Shown: positions 47,040 to 56,192 of the stretch, one piece after another
How positions within the stretch are numbered: position 1 is the stretch's first letter
Layout of the letters: each line of letters begins with the position of its first letter
Assembly: GCA_965198795.1 (NCBI GenBank)
Contig: OZ240674.1
Span: forward strand, 3,055,560 to 3,119,559
Source: G965198795 sp965198795
GTDB lineage: Bacteria > Pseudomonadota > Alphaproteobacteria > Rhodospirillales > Casp-alpha2
Length of the DNA: 64,000 bases
Reading direction: 5' to 3'
Notes under the pieces: model-generated
Told to the model about the DNA's origin: nothing
The model's database searches: none
The model's input: the letters and a program-made list of their open reading frames with translations, nothing else
Made by a program: the position numbers and the translations under genes

Positions 47040-47790
47040 TGGGTCTGACCCGGCTAACTGCCTAGAATGACATTTAACCCATTGTTTGATTTGATATAAT
47101 TGATCCAACGGGTCACGGTTGCCGAAACGCCGTTCGCATTCCTTCAAATATAGGCCGAATTGGGTCTTCGCACACCGTTGGACGTGCGCATCCGGCGCTT
47201 GGCCTGGTTCCAGAAGTTCTCAATTCCATTGACGTGGTTTGCGTCATCCGCGAAGAGTTCCGAATGATTGATCCGGAAGTGGTTGAAGACGGACGCATCG
47301 AACACGTTATACCCTCTCCGACTGCCGGAGTAGACGGCGCCGCCGGGCCCGGTCTTGCGCTCCATGATCGGCGTCAGGGTATTGCAGAGGCGCCGGGAAT
47401 GACCCTGGCGTAGAGGCGTAGACCTTGCCGCCCCGCTTCGACAAGCCGGATACCGGCGCTTTTCCCGCCGCGCCGCAGGCCCGCTTTCCCTTTCGGTTGC
47501 CGCTGGAGTAACTCTCGTCCCCTTCCACCCCGGCCCCGCCATCGAACAGGGCCTCGCTCTCGGCGCCGGGCGCAAAGACGATGATCGCGCATGGACGGCG
47601 AAAAAACACGCCGCCGTCTTGCGGTTCGCCCCGCACAGACCGGCCGCCGTCAAGGCCGCCGCTTCAGGCACGAAGCGGTTGATCAAACGATCCTGTTCGT
47701 AGTTTTTGCCGGGTGACCGAGACGGCTCTTGCGCATGACGCCCCGGAAAGTTTTTCATGACAACTCCAAACCCGGGTTATCTGGGGCAGC
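47040..47790 (-). mobile_element. Decayed IS1595-family transposase
   Basis: The minus strand reads YEQDRLINRFVPEAAALTAA and GANRKTAACFF (N-terminal helices), then in another frame DGGAGVEGDESYSS and KGKRACGAAGKAPVSGLSKR, and then SRRGYNVFDASVFNHFRINH followed by HVNGIENFWNQAKRRM. After a further shift come ECERRFGNRDPLDQLYQ and QWVKCH. This is the ISXO2-like DDE domain in at least three frames, so it is dead. It is close to recA upstream. Confidence 0.85.
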
Positions 47791-47907
47791 CCCATTACTT
47801 TTTCATGTGAACGGACGCACGAGGATAAACACAGCCGCAAGCGCGGCGAACGAATATTCCGGAACAACGCCGCCGGACACGCTAATCACCGGGACGCGCA
47901 ATCCGAG

Positions 47908-48303
47908 TCAGGGCCGCTTGGCGACCAGATCGATCTCCACCAACGCGTCAACAGCCAGGCCCGTGACGCCGACACATGTCCTCGCGGGCAGCCGGTCCGT
48001 CGGGAAATAGTTTCGATAGACATCGTTCATCCCGGCGTAGTCGCGCTTGAAGTCCGTGATGAACACGCGAACGGACAGAACGTGTTCCAGCCCAAGGCCC
48101 AATTCCTCGAGAACAATGATCAAGTTATCCATGACGCGGCGGGTTTGGGCCTCGATCCCTTCCGGCGGCGGCGCGTCCGGGTTATCGGGATCCGTCGGCA
48201 TTTGGCCTGTCAACTGCACCCAGCCATCGCATTCCACGGCGTGACTGAACGGCGCGACATGGCTGGGCGCGCGATCAAAGTTGTGAAAGATTGGACCTGA
48301 CAT
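47908..48303 (-). CDS. RidA family enamine/imine deaminase-like protein
   Basis: A 131-residue YjgF/YER057c/UK114 protein. This family hydrolyses reactive enamines from pyridoxal-phosphate enzymes. The key Arg is in PARTCVGVTGLAVDALVEID, and the start has HVAPFSHAVECDGWVQLTGQM. Length and strand order are normal for the family. It is divergent from the EamA gene, with the start codons almost touching (48303 and 48383). The exact subfamily is unclear. Confidence 0.92.
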   Translation of the reverse strand: MSGPIFHNFDRAPSHVAPFSHAVECDGWVQLTGQMPTDPDNPDAPPPEGIEAQTRRVMDNLIIVLEELGLGLEHVLSVRVFITDFKRDYAGMNDVYRNYFPTDRLPARTCVGVTGLAVDALVEIDLVAKRP

Positions 48304-48382
48304 GCGTCCCCTCCATCCATTTGTTTTCTGTTTTTCCGGTTACAATTTAAGCTTCCCGCCACTGATTGAAAGCCTCGCCTTA

Positions 48383-49252
48383 ATGCCCTCGTCCCCTCAT
48401 TCGGGTCTAATGCTCGCCCTGGCCGCCGCGCTGTTTCTGGCCATCAACCCGGTCGCCGCCAGAATGTTCTATGACGGCGGCGGCGCGCCAGCGGCGCTGG
48501 TCACGGCCCGGCTGATCATCAGCGGCGTGATCCTTTACGCGGTCGCGCGCCTGTTCGGCGTCAATCTCGCGATCCCGAAGGACGGTTGGCGCATCCTGCT
48601 GATCACCGGGGCCGGTATGGCGGCGATCGGCCTCGGCTTCATGAGTTCGGTGAAATTCATTCCGGTCAGCCTGGCGACGCTGATCTTTTATCTGCATCCG
48701 TTCCTCGTCTTGACCGCGGCCGCCATCCGGGACGGACACACGCCTCGCCCCCTTTTGATCCTGATCGCCTTGGCGGCTTTCGGCGGTCTGGCCATGGCCC
48801 TGGGGCCCAGCCTAGACGGCTTGGATTGGCGCGGCTCCGCCCTGGCGGGCATGGCGGCGATCGGCGCCGCGGTGCAGATCATGGGCGCGAGCGCCGCCCA
48901 GGAAAGAGGCCTGAGCGCCTATGGCGTCCTCACCCACGCCAGCTGGATCGGCCTTCCCCCGACGCTCGCCTGCATTCCGTTTCTGGGCGCCTTCGAACTG
49001 GCGGAGACGCGGCTCGGCTGGGCCGGTCTCGCCCTGGTCACGGTGGGATATGTCGGGGGAATCTTGATTCAGTTCACAGCCATCAAACGCGCCGGCCCCG
49101 CGCCCGTCACGCTTCTGTTGAACCTGGAGCCGGTCTTCACCATCGGGCTCGCGGCCCTGATCCTGGGCGAGCGGTTGGGCGGCCAGGAATTAACGGGGGC
49201 GGCGATTGTCCTGATCGCCGCGGCCCTTGTCGGGCGACTCAATGCGAAATAA
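48383..49252 (+). CDS. EamA/DMT-superfamily permease
   Basis: A 289-residue membrane protein with ten hydrophobic segments in two EamA repeats; the first ends VSLATLIFYLHPFLVLTAAA and the second PVTLLLNLEPVFTIGLAALILGE. The ATG at 48383 is taken; a longer frame opens at 48302 but overlaps the ridA promoter. The solute is unknown. It is not a close copy of the EamA gene at 25.2 kb. Confidence 0.9.
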   Translation: MPSSPHSGLMLALAAALFLAINPVAARMFYDGGGAPAALVTARLIISGVILYAVARLFGVNLAIPKDGWRILLITGAGMAAIGLGFMSSVKFIPVSLATLIFYLHPFLVLTAAAIRDGHTPRPLLILIALAAFGGLAMALGPSLDGLDWRGSALAGMAAIGAAVQIMGASAAQERGLSAYGVLTHASWIGLPPTLACIPFLGAFELAETRLGWAGLALVTVGYVGGILIQFTAIKRAGPAPVTLLLNLEPVFTIGLAALILGERLGGQELTGAAIVLIAAALVGRLNAK

Positions 49253-50076
49253 AAATTTCTGTCAAAACAGATTATTTTTCAATAAATTTATCATATTTTA
49301 CACTTCTTGAAAAAATAATTATAATGCGATTATTTTTATATATAATTATTTAGGGATAATTTGAAAATATTTCTTATACGCCAGATTCAATCATCAAAGC
49401 CGTACTGATTTAGGTTATACAAAAATGCGCCACTCTCAATAACATCAAAATTCAAGTGGGATCATGCCTAGCTGATCGATTGGTTTTGGTCATACGGCTA
49501 TTTGGTCATACGGCCATGGCGTGAAGTGAAAACAAATGCGCCAAATATGCAAAGCGCTCGCGTGTTTCCGGGAATTAAATCCGCAGGACCGCGCGTTGTT
49601 TCGCCGCCGGTTCGGCGGCCTTGCGGACGGCTGAGCCGGCCGGGACCGGGGCCGCCAAGTGCAAAGGGACGCCCAAACACACTTTCCGCCCCCACTTCCA
49701 CATCCGCCTTAAGGAACCCGGGCGGCGATACGGCAACCGCGGTTCCGGCGCGGTTCCGGCGCAGTTCCGGTAAAGCCGGCGCCCATGCCGGGCCGCCTTG
49801 GAGTTAAGCCGCCCCGGAAAACCCCTCTCCGCTGGGCGTGACCCTAATATTATCCATGTCAGTCCCATCAATATTTACGTACAATTTTTCGAGCAGGTAC
49901 TGGCTAAATCATGTCATCCGTCCATGCGGAAAAAACAACAGGCTGGGCGTAAACCGTCTTCTGGACGGGGCGGTTGACGCCTTCATACTTAAATTTCTCG
50001 AAATGCGGTTAGCGCCCGGTTCGCCGCCGGGCGTCCGCAAGCGCCGAAGGGGCCTTGAAACGGTTGGGAGCGGCTT
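49253..50076. other. Gene-poor region: AT-rich stretch, short duplications, unidentified debris
   Basis: 49258-49440 is very AT-rich, unlike the surroundings. TTTGGTCATACGGC is duplicated at 49485-49516 and GGTTCCGGCGC at 49741-49762. Frames at 49500-49870 on both strands have a low-complexity, proline/glycine/arginine-rich look, and I cannot assign them; they may be another decayed insertion sequence. No gene can be supported. Confidence 0.55.
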
Positions 50077-51234
50077 GTGGCGAATAGCTTTGTAATCGAA
50101 CAAGAAGACATCCTGCGCCCAGATGGCCCAATTGAAGCGGCCGCTTGTATATCTCCGATGGCCTGTTGGCTGGCGAGGCGCCGGATGGAGCGCGGTATTT
50201 GGACGCCGGCGGGCTTTTGGCCTTGCCGGGAATGACAGACTTGCACGGCGACGCCTTCGAACGTCAGATCATGCCGGGGCCCGGCGTCACGTTTTCCCCG
50301 CGACTTGGCGCTCACGGAAACGGATCGCCAGATGATCGCCAATGGCGTCACGACAGCTTATCACGGGATCACCTATTCCTGGGAACCGGGCTTGCGCGGC
50401 CGGGACACGGCCGTGGGATTGGTTCGGGCCTTGGCCGAAGCGAAGTCCAGACTGCCGCGTGTCATACGGTTTCACCTGCGTTTTGAAGTCTTCAATCTGG
50501 AAGCGGTTGACGAGGCCGAGGAATGGATCGAGTCCGGCACGGTCGATCTGTTGGCTTTCAACGACCACCTGGCCGATATCCAGGCCAAGGCGAGGAAGGG
50601 CGGCTTGCGGAAATACGCTGATCGCTCAGGCTTGCCATTGGATGGTTTTAAGGAGTTGCTGGCGCGGACAAAGGCGCGGGCGGACGGGGTTCCGGCGGCG
50701 ATTGAACGTCTGGCCAAAGCGGCGCTGAAGGCCGGGATTCCCATCCTGTCTCATGACGATCCATCCCCCTGGACCCGGGATTTCTATCACGACGCCGGCA
50801 GCCGGGTGTCCGAATTCCCGATGACCCTGGAGACGGCGCGTCATGCGCGGGACAGGGGAGACGCCATTGTCCTGGGCGGCCCGAACGTTCTGAGGGGCGG
50901 CAGTCACGCAGGACGTCTGGGGGCGGAGGACGCCATTCGAGCCGGCGCCTGTTATATTCTGACGTCCGACTACTGTTATCCGTCGATGCTTCAGGCCGTT
51001 TTCAATTTGGCGGAGCGCGGGGTGCTCGATCTGGGACATACGTGGAATTTGGTCTCAAGCAACGCCGCCCGAACAGCGAGGCTGGAAGACCGGGGCGCCC
51101 TCTAGGCGGGCAAGAGAGCAGACGTTTTGCTGGTCGATGCGTCCGACCCGCGCCTGCCGAAGTTTGTCGCGGCCTTCACGAATGGCGGTCTCGTCTATCA
51201 ACGCCGGGATTTGAAGCGCGCCGCCGAGGCCTAG
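50077..51234 (+). pseudogene. phnM: Broken phnM (RPnTP hydrolase)
   Basis: PhnM converts alpha-D-ribose-1-methylphosphonate 5-triphosphate to the monophosphate and is essential for the C-P lyase route. The family sequence is here in three frames: NSFVIEQEDILRPDGPIEA (from GTG 50077), then LYISDGLLAGEAPDGARYLD to DLHGDAFERQIMPGPGVTF (frame shifts near 50145), then ALTETDRQMIANGVTTAYHG onward (shift near 50304). It continues through ILSHDDPSPW and LTSDYCYPSML, meets a TAG at 51103, and goes on as AGKRADVLLVDASDP up to 51234. Two shifts plus a stop make it inactive unless the sequence has errors. Confidence 0.85.
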
Positions 51235-51256
51235 AAACTTTTGAAGGGCGCGCGGC

Positions 51257-51988
51257 CTAAGGCTCGAACATCAACTGGACCCGGTCGCCGGCAAAACAGG
51301 TTACGCCGTATTCGACCGGGCGGCGGCCGCCGTCCACGTTGACGCTTTCCGAAATCAGCAGGGGCCGATTGATGGGCAGGCTCAATGTCCGGGCTTCTTC
51401 CCTATCGGGCATTCTTGCGGTGACACGGGTCACTTGACGGAAATAATCCGGCACGCCGAACTGGGCGAGAGCTTTCGAGACGGAACGGGTTTCCCGCACC
51501 GCCGGACCGATGTCCGGAAAGCGGTCCGCCGGAAAATGATGGTCCGCCAGGCTGACTGGGCGGCCGTCGGCGTCACGGACGGCGCGGATCATAACACAAG
51601 GGGCGCCTTTATCGATTTCAAGGGCTTCCGCCATTGCGGCGGTCGCGGGTCTTGTTTCCACCTTTAAAACCCGGCCGCCTGGCTGACGCCGTTGGGCTGA
51701 GAGAGTTTCGCTGAAGCGTGTGCGGCGGTGAACCGGATAATCGATCACATGCTCTTGGACGAAAGTGCCCCGGCCCTGTTCGATGCGGATCAAACCGCTG
51801 TCTTCCAGAGCCTTCATGGCCCGGCGAACCGTATGCCGGTTGACGCCGAAACGTCTGGCCAGATCGTTTTCGGTTGGTAGACGCTCGCCGGGCGCGACGA
51901 CGCCGGCGGCGGCGGCGGCGGAAATCCGCTCTTGAATTTGACGCCAAAGGGAAACCCCGGCGCCGCGTTTGATTTTGATGGTGTCCAT
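51257..51988 (-). CDS. phnF: PhnF-like GntR/HutC-family regulator
   Basis: A 243-residue transcription factor. The N-terminal winged HTH is WRQIQERISAAAAAGVVAPG with LARRFGVNRHTVRRAMKALE. The C-terminal UTRA domain has TRFSETLSAQRRQPGGRVL and a ligand pocket around SLADHHFPADRFPD. It is divergent from phnG, so it is expected to repress the C-P lyase operon. The start is at ATG 51988, 16 bases after a 10-bp tandem duplicate. A long run of CGG repeats encodes AAAAA near residue 25. Confidence 0.9.
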   Translation of the reverse strand: MDTIKIKRGAGVSLWRQIQERISAAAAAGVVAPGERLPTENDLARRFGVNRHTVRRAMKALEDSGLIRIEQGRGTFVQEHVIDYPVHRRTRFSETLSAQRRQPGGRVLKVETRPATAAMAEALEIDKGAPCVMIRAVRDADGRPVSLADHHFPADRFPDIGPAVRETRSVSKALAQFGVPDYFRQVTRVTARMPDREEARTLSLPINRPLLISESVNVDGGRRPVEYGVTCFAGDRVQLMFEP

Positions 51989-52006
51989 GATCCTTGATGA
52001 TCCTTG
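51987..52006. repeat. Perfect tandem duplication of 10 bp
   Basis: ATGATCCTTG twice without gap, in the leader of the phnF gene. Confidence 0.9.
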
Positions 52007-52142
52007 ACGCCTTTTTTCGGGCCGTTTCCCCCGTTATTGACCGAGGCGCGGATGAGTTACGCATGTCATACGGATCATAAAAAACCTCACGGGCGGCCGC
52101 TTGACTGGAGTCGCGATGAGAGGCAAGCTATCACTATTCATT

Positions 52143-52152
52143 TAGACGTCTA
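52143..52152. promoter_or_regulatory. Perfect palindrome, candidate PhnF operator
   Basis: TAGACGTCTA is a perfect 10-bp palindrome in the 267-base phnF/phnG spacer, followed by AT-rich DNA (TATATAAATT). HutC-type GntR proteins often bind GTCTAGAC- or TAGAC-containing palindromes. Regulation of both genes is inferred. Confidence 0.5.
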
Positions 52153-52218
52153 TATAAATTATCGAATCGTTGATGATCTAGGCGGACATCTGATTTCATA
52201 TCCGGAACGGGGCGCTCC

Positions 52219-52252
52219 GGCCTGGAAGTGACTGTGGCCTGGAAGTGACTGT
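52219..52252. repeat. Perfect tandem duplication of 17 bp before phnG
   Basis: GGCCTGGAAGTGACTGT at 52219-52235 and again at 52236-52252, ending four bases before the phnG ATG. It duplicates a GGAAGTGA-like ribosome binding site. Confidence 0.95.
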
Positions 52253-52255
52253 GGG

Positions 52256-52735
52256 ATGACGAAGCGGACTGGCGGCGGGGAAGCGGTTAGACGGCGCCAA
52301 AATTGGATGGCCGTCATGGCGAAAGCGTCCACCGCGGATATCGAGCGGGCCTATGAGGCGCTGGCCGATACGTTGTCCGATGCGCCTGCTCATCAACTTG
52401 TCCGGCCGCCGGAAACCGGACTTGTGATGGTTCGCGGCCGGGCGGGCGGCGATGGCGGAGCCTTCAATCTAGGCGAGATGACCATGACACGCTGCGCGGT
52501 CCGGCTTCCCAGCGGCGAGCTTGGCGTGAGCAATGTGGCCGGCAGGTCCGCCCGTCACGCGGAGATCGCCGCCGTTTGCGACGCCCTCCTTCAGACCGGC
52601 CGGTACGCGGACGCGGTGGCCCGGTTCGTCGTCGAGCCCCTGGCCGCCGCGCAAGTCAAGGCTCGCGGCCAACGTCACATGGACGCGGAGAAGACCAGGG
52701 TTGATTTCCTCACCCTTGCGCGAGGCGGGGATTGA
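52256..52735 (+). CDS. phnG: C-P lyase subunit PhnG
   Basis: PhnG with PhnH, PhnI and PhnJ forms the core complex that joins phosphonate to ATP ribose and splits the C-P bond. The 159-residue product has the opening RRQNWMAVMAKA, then ETGLVMVRGRAGGDGGAFNLGEMT, the block MTRCAVRLPSGELGVSNVAGRS and RHAEIAAVCDALLQ, all typical. The ribosome binding site is the duplicated GGAAGTGA sequence. phnH begins four bases after the stop. Confidence 0.93.
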   Translation: MTKRTGGGEAVRRRQNWMAVMAKASTADIERAYEALADTLSDAPAHQLVRPPETGLVMVRGRAGGDGGAFNLGEMTMTRCAVRLPSGELGVSNVAGRSARHAEIAAVCDALLQTGRYADAVARFVVEPLAAAQVKARGQRHMDAEKTRVDFLTLARGGD

Positions 52736-52739
52736 CGTC

Positions 52740-53384
52740 ATGGACGGACCGGGAGCGCGACCAGCCGTGAGTGACCTGAGACCAGGATTTTCTGATCCGG
52801 TCCACGCGTCGCAAGAGGTGTTTCGCGCGATCCTGGACGCCATGGCGCGCCCGGGCTCCATTCACCCGGCGCCCGCCATTGCGCGGTTGAGCGAGGCGCC
52901 CGCGCCTCTTCACCCCGCGGCGGCGGCCATTTTGCTGACGATCGCGGATTTGGAGACGCCGGTTTGGCTCGATCACGCCGCCGCCTCCAATCCGGACGTC
53001 GCCTGGTTCTTGAAATTTCACACCGGCGCGCCGGTCAGCGCGGACACGGCGAAAGCCGCCTTCGCCTTGGTGACGGCGCCAGCCGTCATGCCCGCCCTGA
53101 GCGCCTTCGCCGCCGGAACGGACGAGGCGCCGGAAACCTCCGCCACCGTCATCGTTCAAGTGGACCGGTTGTCGCTCGAACGGCGTGATCTGGTCATGAC
53201 CTTGAGCGGACCGGGCGTTGTGGATGAAACGAGGCTCTCCGCGGACGGGTTGCCGGACGGTTGGCTTGACTGGTTGGTTGAGAATTACGCGCTGTTTCCG
53301 CGGGGCGTGGACGTCATTTTGGCGGCGGAGCGCTCTCTCGCCGCGCTCCCGCGGACCACGCGCGTGTCACGGGGAGAACGCTAA
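52740..53384 (+). CDS. phnH: C-P lyase subunit PhnH
   Basis: A 214-residue core-complex subunit with a PLP-transferase-like fold. Recognisable are RPGFSDPVHASQEVFRAILD with MARPG, then LLTIADLETPVWLD, WLKF-like WFLKFHTGAP, and GPGVVDETRL, and the final WLVENYALFPRGVDVIL. The ATG at 52740 is taken; a GTG at 52767 is an alternative. Its stop overlaps the phnI ATG (TAATG). Confidence 0.92.
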   Translation: MDGPGARPAVSDLRPGFSDPVHASQEVFRAILDAMARPGSIHPAPAIARLSEAPAPLHPAAAAILLTIADLETPVWLDHAAASNPDVAWFLKFHTGAPVSADTAKAAFALVTAPAVMPALSAFAAGTDEAPETSATVIVQVDRLSLERRDLVMTLSGPGVVDETRLSADGLPDGWLDWLVENYALFPRGVDVILAAERSLAALPRTTRVSRGER

Positions 53385-54532
53385 TGTACGTTGCCGTCAA
53401 AGGCGGAGAGAAAGCCATTGAGAACGCTCATCGCCAATTGGCCGATGAGCGGCGCGGCCCGCCCGATACGCCCGAACTAACCATCGCGCAGATCAAGACC
53501 CAGATGCGTCTGGCGTGTGACCGGGTGATGACGGAAGGCTCGATTTACGATCTCGATCTGGCGGCGCTGGCCATTAAGCAGGCGACCGGAGACCTGATCG
53601 AGGCCATCTTCCTGTTGCGCGCCTATCGGACGACTCTGCCGCGCCTGGCCATGAGCCAGCCCATCGACACGGGCGCTATGACCGCGCGCCGGCGCATCTC
53701 GGCGGCCTTTAAGGATTTACCCGGCGGACAAGTGTTGGGGCCGACTTATGATTACACTCACCGGCTGCTCGATTTCTCGCTCATGGATGACGCCCCGGGG
53801 GAACTTGACGCCGCGCCCGGCGCCGATGAGTCCGCCATGGCGGGTGAGCGTCAAGAGGCTCCCTCCATGCCCCGGGTCACGGATATTCTCGCCAACGACG
53901 GATTGTTGCAGATTGAAACGAGAGCGCTTGACGATAAAGCGCCCGGTGACTTGACGCGCGCGCCCTTGGCGTTCCCCGTTGAGCGGGACGTGCGTTTGCA
54001 GAATCTGGCGCGTGGCGACGAGGGGTTCCTGTTGGCGTTGGGATATTCGACGCAGCGGGGCTATGGCCGCACCCATCCCTTTGTCGGCGAAATCCGGATG
54101 GGCGAAGTGGAGGTGTTGATCGAGCCCGAAGAGTTGGGGTTCGCGGTCTGTATTGGCGAGATCACTGTTACCGAATGCCAGACCGTCAACCAGTTTGAAG
54201 GCTCGGCGACGGAGCCCGCGCAGTTCACGCGCGGCTACGGGCTGAGCTTTGGCGGGGCCGAGCGGAAAGCCATGGCCATGGCGCTCGTTGATCGGGCCCT
54301 TCGCGCGAGGGAATTGGGCGAGGAGGCCGGCGCGCCCGCCCAGGACGAGGAGTTTGTCTTGAGCCATTCCGACAACGTGGAGGCGCAGGGCTTCGTGCAG
54401 CATTTAAAGCTGCCGCACTATGTGGACTTCCAAAGTGAATTGGCGCTCGTTCGGGGACTTCGCGAGGAAGCGGAACGCCGGTTGGCTGAACAAGCGGCGG
54501 AAGCGGCGGAAGCGGCGGAAGTGATCGAATGA
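53384..54532 (+). CDS. phnI: C-P lyase subunit PhnI
   Basis: A 382-residue subunit of the complex that works as nucleosidase and displaces adenine in forming ribose-1-phosphonate triphosphate. It starts MYVAVKGGEKAIENAHRQL; LRAYRTTLPRLAMSQPIDT, then GYSTQRGYGRTHPFVGEIRMG, the Cys-containing TECQTVNQFEGS and QGFVQHLKLPHYVDFQSEL are conserved. A C-terminal tail carries three tandem 9-bp GCGGCGGAA units (AAEAAEAAE), which extend it beyond the E. coli length of 354. It overlaps phnJ by ATGA. Confidence 0.94.
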   Translation: MYVAVKGGEKAIENAHRQLADERRGPPDTPELTIAQIKTQMRLACDRVMTEGSIYDLDLAALAIKQATGDLIEAIFLLRAYRTTLPRLAMSQPIDTGAMTARRRISAAFKDLPGGQVLGPTYDYTHRLLDFSLMDDAPGELDAAPGADESAMAGERQEAPSMPRVTDILANDGLLQIETRALDDKAPGDLTRAPLAFPVERDVRLQNLARGDEGFLLALGYSTQRGYGRTHPFVGEIRMGEVEVLIEPEELGFAVCIGEITVTECQTVNQFEGSATEPAQFTRGYGLSFGGAERKAMAMALVDRALRARELGEEAGAPAQDEEFVLSHSDNVEAQGFVQHLKLPHYVDFQSELALVRGLREEAERRLAEQAAEAAEAAEVIE

Positions 54533-55404
54533 CCGAACGGGGTTACAACTTCGGTTATCTGGACGAACAAACCAAACGGATGATCCGCCGGGCGATCCTG
54601 AAGGCAGTCGCGACGCCCGGTTATCAGGTGCCGTTTGGCGGCCGAGAAATGCCGCTGCCCTATGGGTGGGGCACAGGCGGCGTCCAAGTGACCGCCGCCG
54701 TCATCGGCAAATCCGATTGTCTGAAAGTCATTGACCAAGGGGCCGATGACACGACTAACGCGGTCAGTATCCGAAAGTTCTTTTCAAAAGTGGCAGGTGT
54801 CGCGACCACGGAGAAGACGGAGGAGGCGAGCATCATTCAGACGCGTCACCGGATTCCCGAAACGCCGATGAACGATGATCAAATCCTGGTCTATCAGGTG
54901 CCCACTCCAGAACCGCTCCGCTGGCTGGAGCCGCGGGAAAGGGAAACCCGGACCATGCATGCGCTGAGGGAATACGGCGTCATGCATGTGAAGCTCTATG
55001 AAGACATCGCCCGCTTCGGCCATATCGCCACGTCATATGATTATCCAGTGCTGGTGAACGGCCGTTATCTGACCTCGCCGTCGCCCATTCCCAAATTCGA
55101 CAATCCGAAGATGTCAAACAACCGGGCCCTTCAGTTGTTTGGCGCGGGCCGGGAAAAACGGATTTACGCCATCCCGCCGCACACGGAGGTAAAGAGCCTC
55201 GATTTCGAGGACCATCCCTTCACCGTACAAAAGCAGGACGCGGTCTGCGCGCTCTGCAGTGACGCGGAGAGCTATCTGGATGAAATCATCACCGACGACC
55301 AAGGCGCGCGCATGCACGTCTGTTCAGATACGGATAACTGCAACCGGCGCCGGCTCGCGGGATACGTTGGCCCGCAGAACCAATCCGGCGAGGCGGCGGA
55401 ATGA
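54529..55404 (+). CDS. phnJ: Radical-SAM C-P lyase PhnJ
   Basis: PhnJ breaks the C-P bond through a [4Fe-4S] cluster and a glycyl/thiyl radical. Its cysteines C240, C243, C265 and C271 (CALCSD ... VCSDTDNC) match E. coli C241, C244, C266 and C272 with an offset of one, and Gly31 in PGYQVPFGG is the probable radical glycine. The product is 291 residues and is intact. It overlaps phnI and phnK by four bases each. Confidence 0.96.
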   Translation: MTERGYNFGYLDEQTKRMIRRAILKAVATPGYQVPFGGREMPLPYGWGTGGVQVTAAVIGKSDCLKVIDQGADDTTNAVSIRKFFSKVAGVATTEKTEEASIIQTRHRIPETPMNDDQILVYQVPTPEPLRWLEPRERETRTMHALREYGVMHVKLYEDIARFGHIATSYDYPVLVNGRYLTSPSPIPKFDNPKMSNNRALQLFGAGREKRIYAIPPHTEVKSLDFEDHPFTVQKQDAVCALCSDAESYLDEIITDDQGARMHVCSDTDNCNRRRLAGYVGPQNQSGEAAE

Positions 55405-56192
55405 ACGCTCTTGGGGCGGCCTCCGGCCCGCTGATGCGGGTGCGTGAACTCTCTTACTATTACGGCGGGCGACTGGGTTGCCGGGACGTTTCGTTTGATC
55501 TCTGGCCGGGTGAGGTGCTTGGCGTTGTGGGCGAGTCCGGATCTGGCAAAACGACCTTGTTGAAGTGCGCCTCCGCGCGCCTGGAGCCCGCGGCCGGCTT
55601 GGTGGAATACCAGCTCCGCACCGGGGAGTTTCGCGACGTTTATGGTCTGTCGGAAGCGGAACGGCGCATGTTGATGCGCACGGATTGGGGCATGGTTCAT
55701 CAAGACCCGCGTGACGGGTTGCGCATGGGCGTTTCCGCCGGCGCCAATGTGGGCGAACGCCTGATGGCGGTGGGCGCCCGGCGCTATGGCGATATCCGCG
55801 GCGCGGCGGCCGACTGGCTGGAGCGGGTCGAGATCGACGCGGACCGGATCGACCATTCACCCGAGACCTTTTCGGGAGGGATGCGGCAACGTGTGCAGAT
55901 CGCCCGCAATCTTGTGACCGGTCCGCGGCTTGTCTATATGGACGAGCCCACTGGCGGGCTTGATGTCTCCGCGCAGGCCCGCTTGCTGGATATGCTGCGG
56001 CGTTTGACCAACAAGCTGGGTCTGTCCGCCATCGTCGTCACGCACGATTTGGCCGTCACGCGCTTGCTGGCTGATCGCTTGATGGTGATGAGGGAGGGAG
56101 AGGTCGTCGAGCAAGGTTTGACCGACCAGCTGCTGGACGACCCGCAACATCCCTATACTCAACTGCTTGTTTCCTCGGCGCCGCGGCCATGA
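55401..56192 (+). CDS. phnK: C-P lyase ATPase-type subunit PhnK
   Basis: A 263-residue ABC-type ATPase that binds the core complex. Walker A is GESGSGKTTL, the Q-loop is near WGMVHQDPRDGLRMGVSAGA, the signature FSGGMRQRVQIA, and Walker B RLVYMDEPTGGLD. It ends AVTRLLADRLMVMREGEVVE and DPQHPYTQLLVSSAP, similar to dipeptide importer ATPases. It overlaps phnJ and phnL. Confidence 0.94.
   Translation: MNALGAASGPLMRVRELSYYYGGRLGCRDVSFDLWPGEVLGVVGESGSGKTTLLKCASARLEPAAGLVEYQLRTGEFRDVYGLSEAERRMLMRTDWGMVHQDPRDGLRMGVSAGANVGERLMAVGARRYGDIRGAAADWLERVEIDADRIDHSPETFSGGMRQRVQIARNLVTGPRLVYMDEPTGGLDVSAQARLLDMLRRLTNKLGLSAIVVTHDLAVTRLLADRLMVMREGEVVEQGLTDQLLDDPQHPYTQLLVSSAPRP

Noticed and set aside
54484..54520. 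GCGGCGGAA triplet repeat as evidence of a contingency locus in phnI
   Set aside because: A 9-bp unit keeps the reading frame whatever the copy number, so it only lengthens an Ala/Glu tail.
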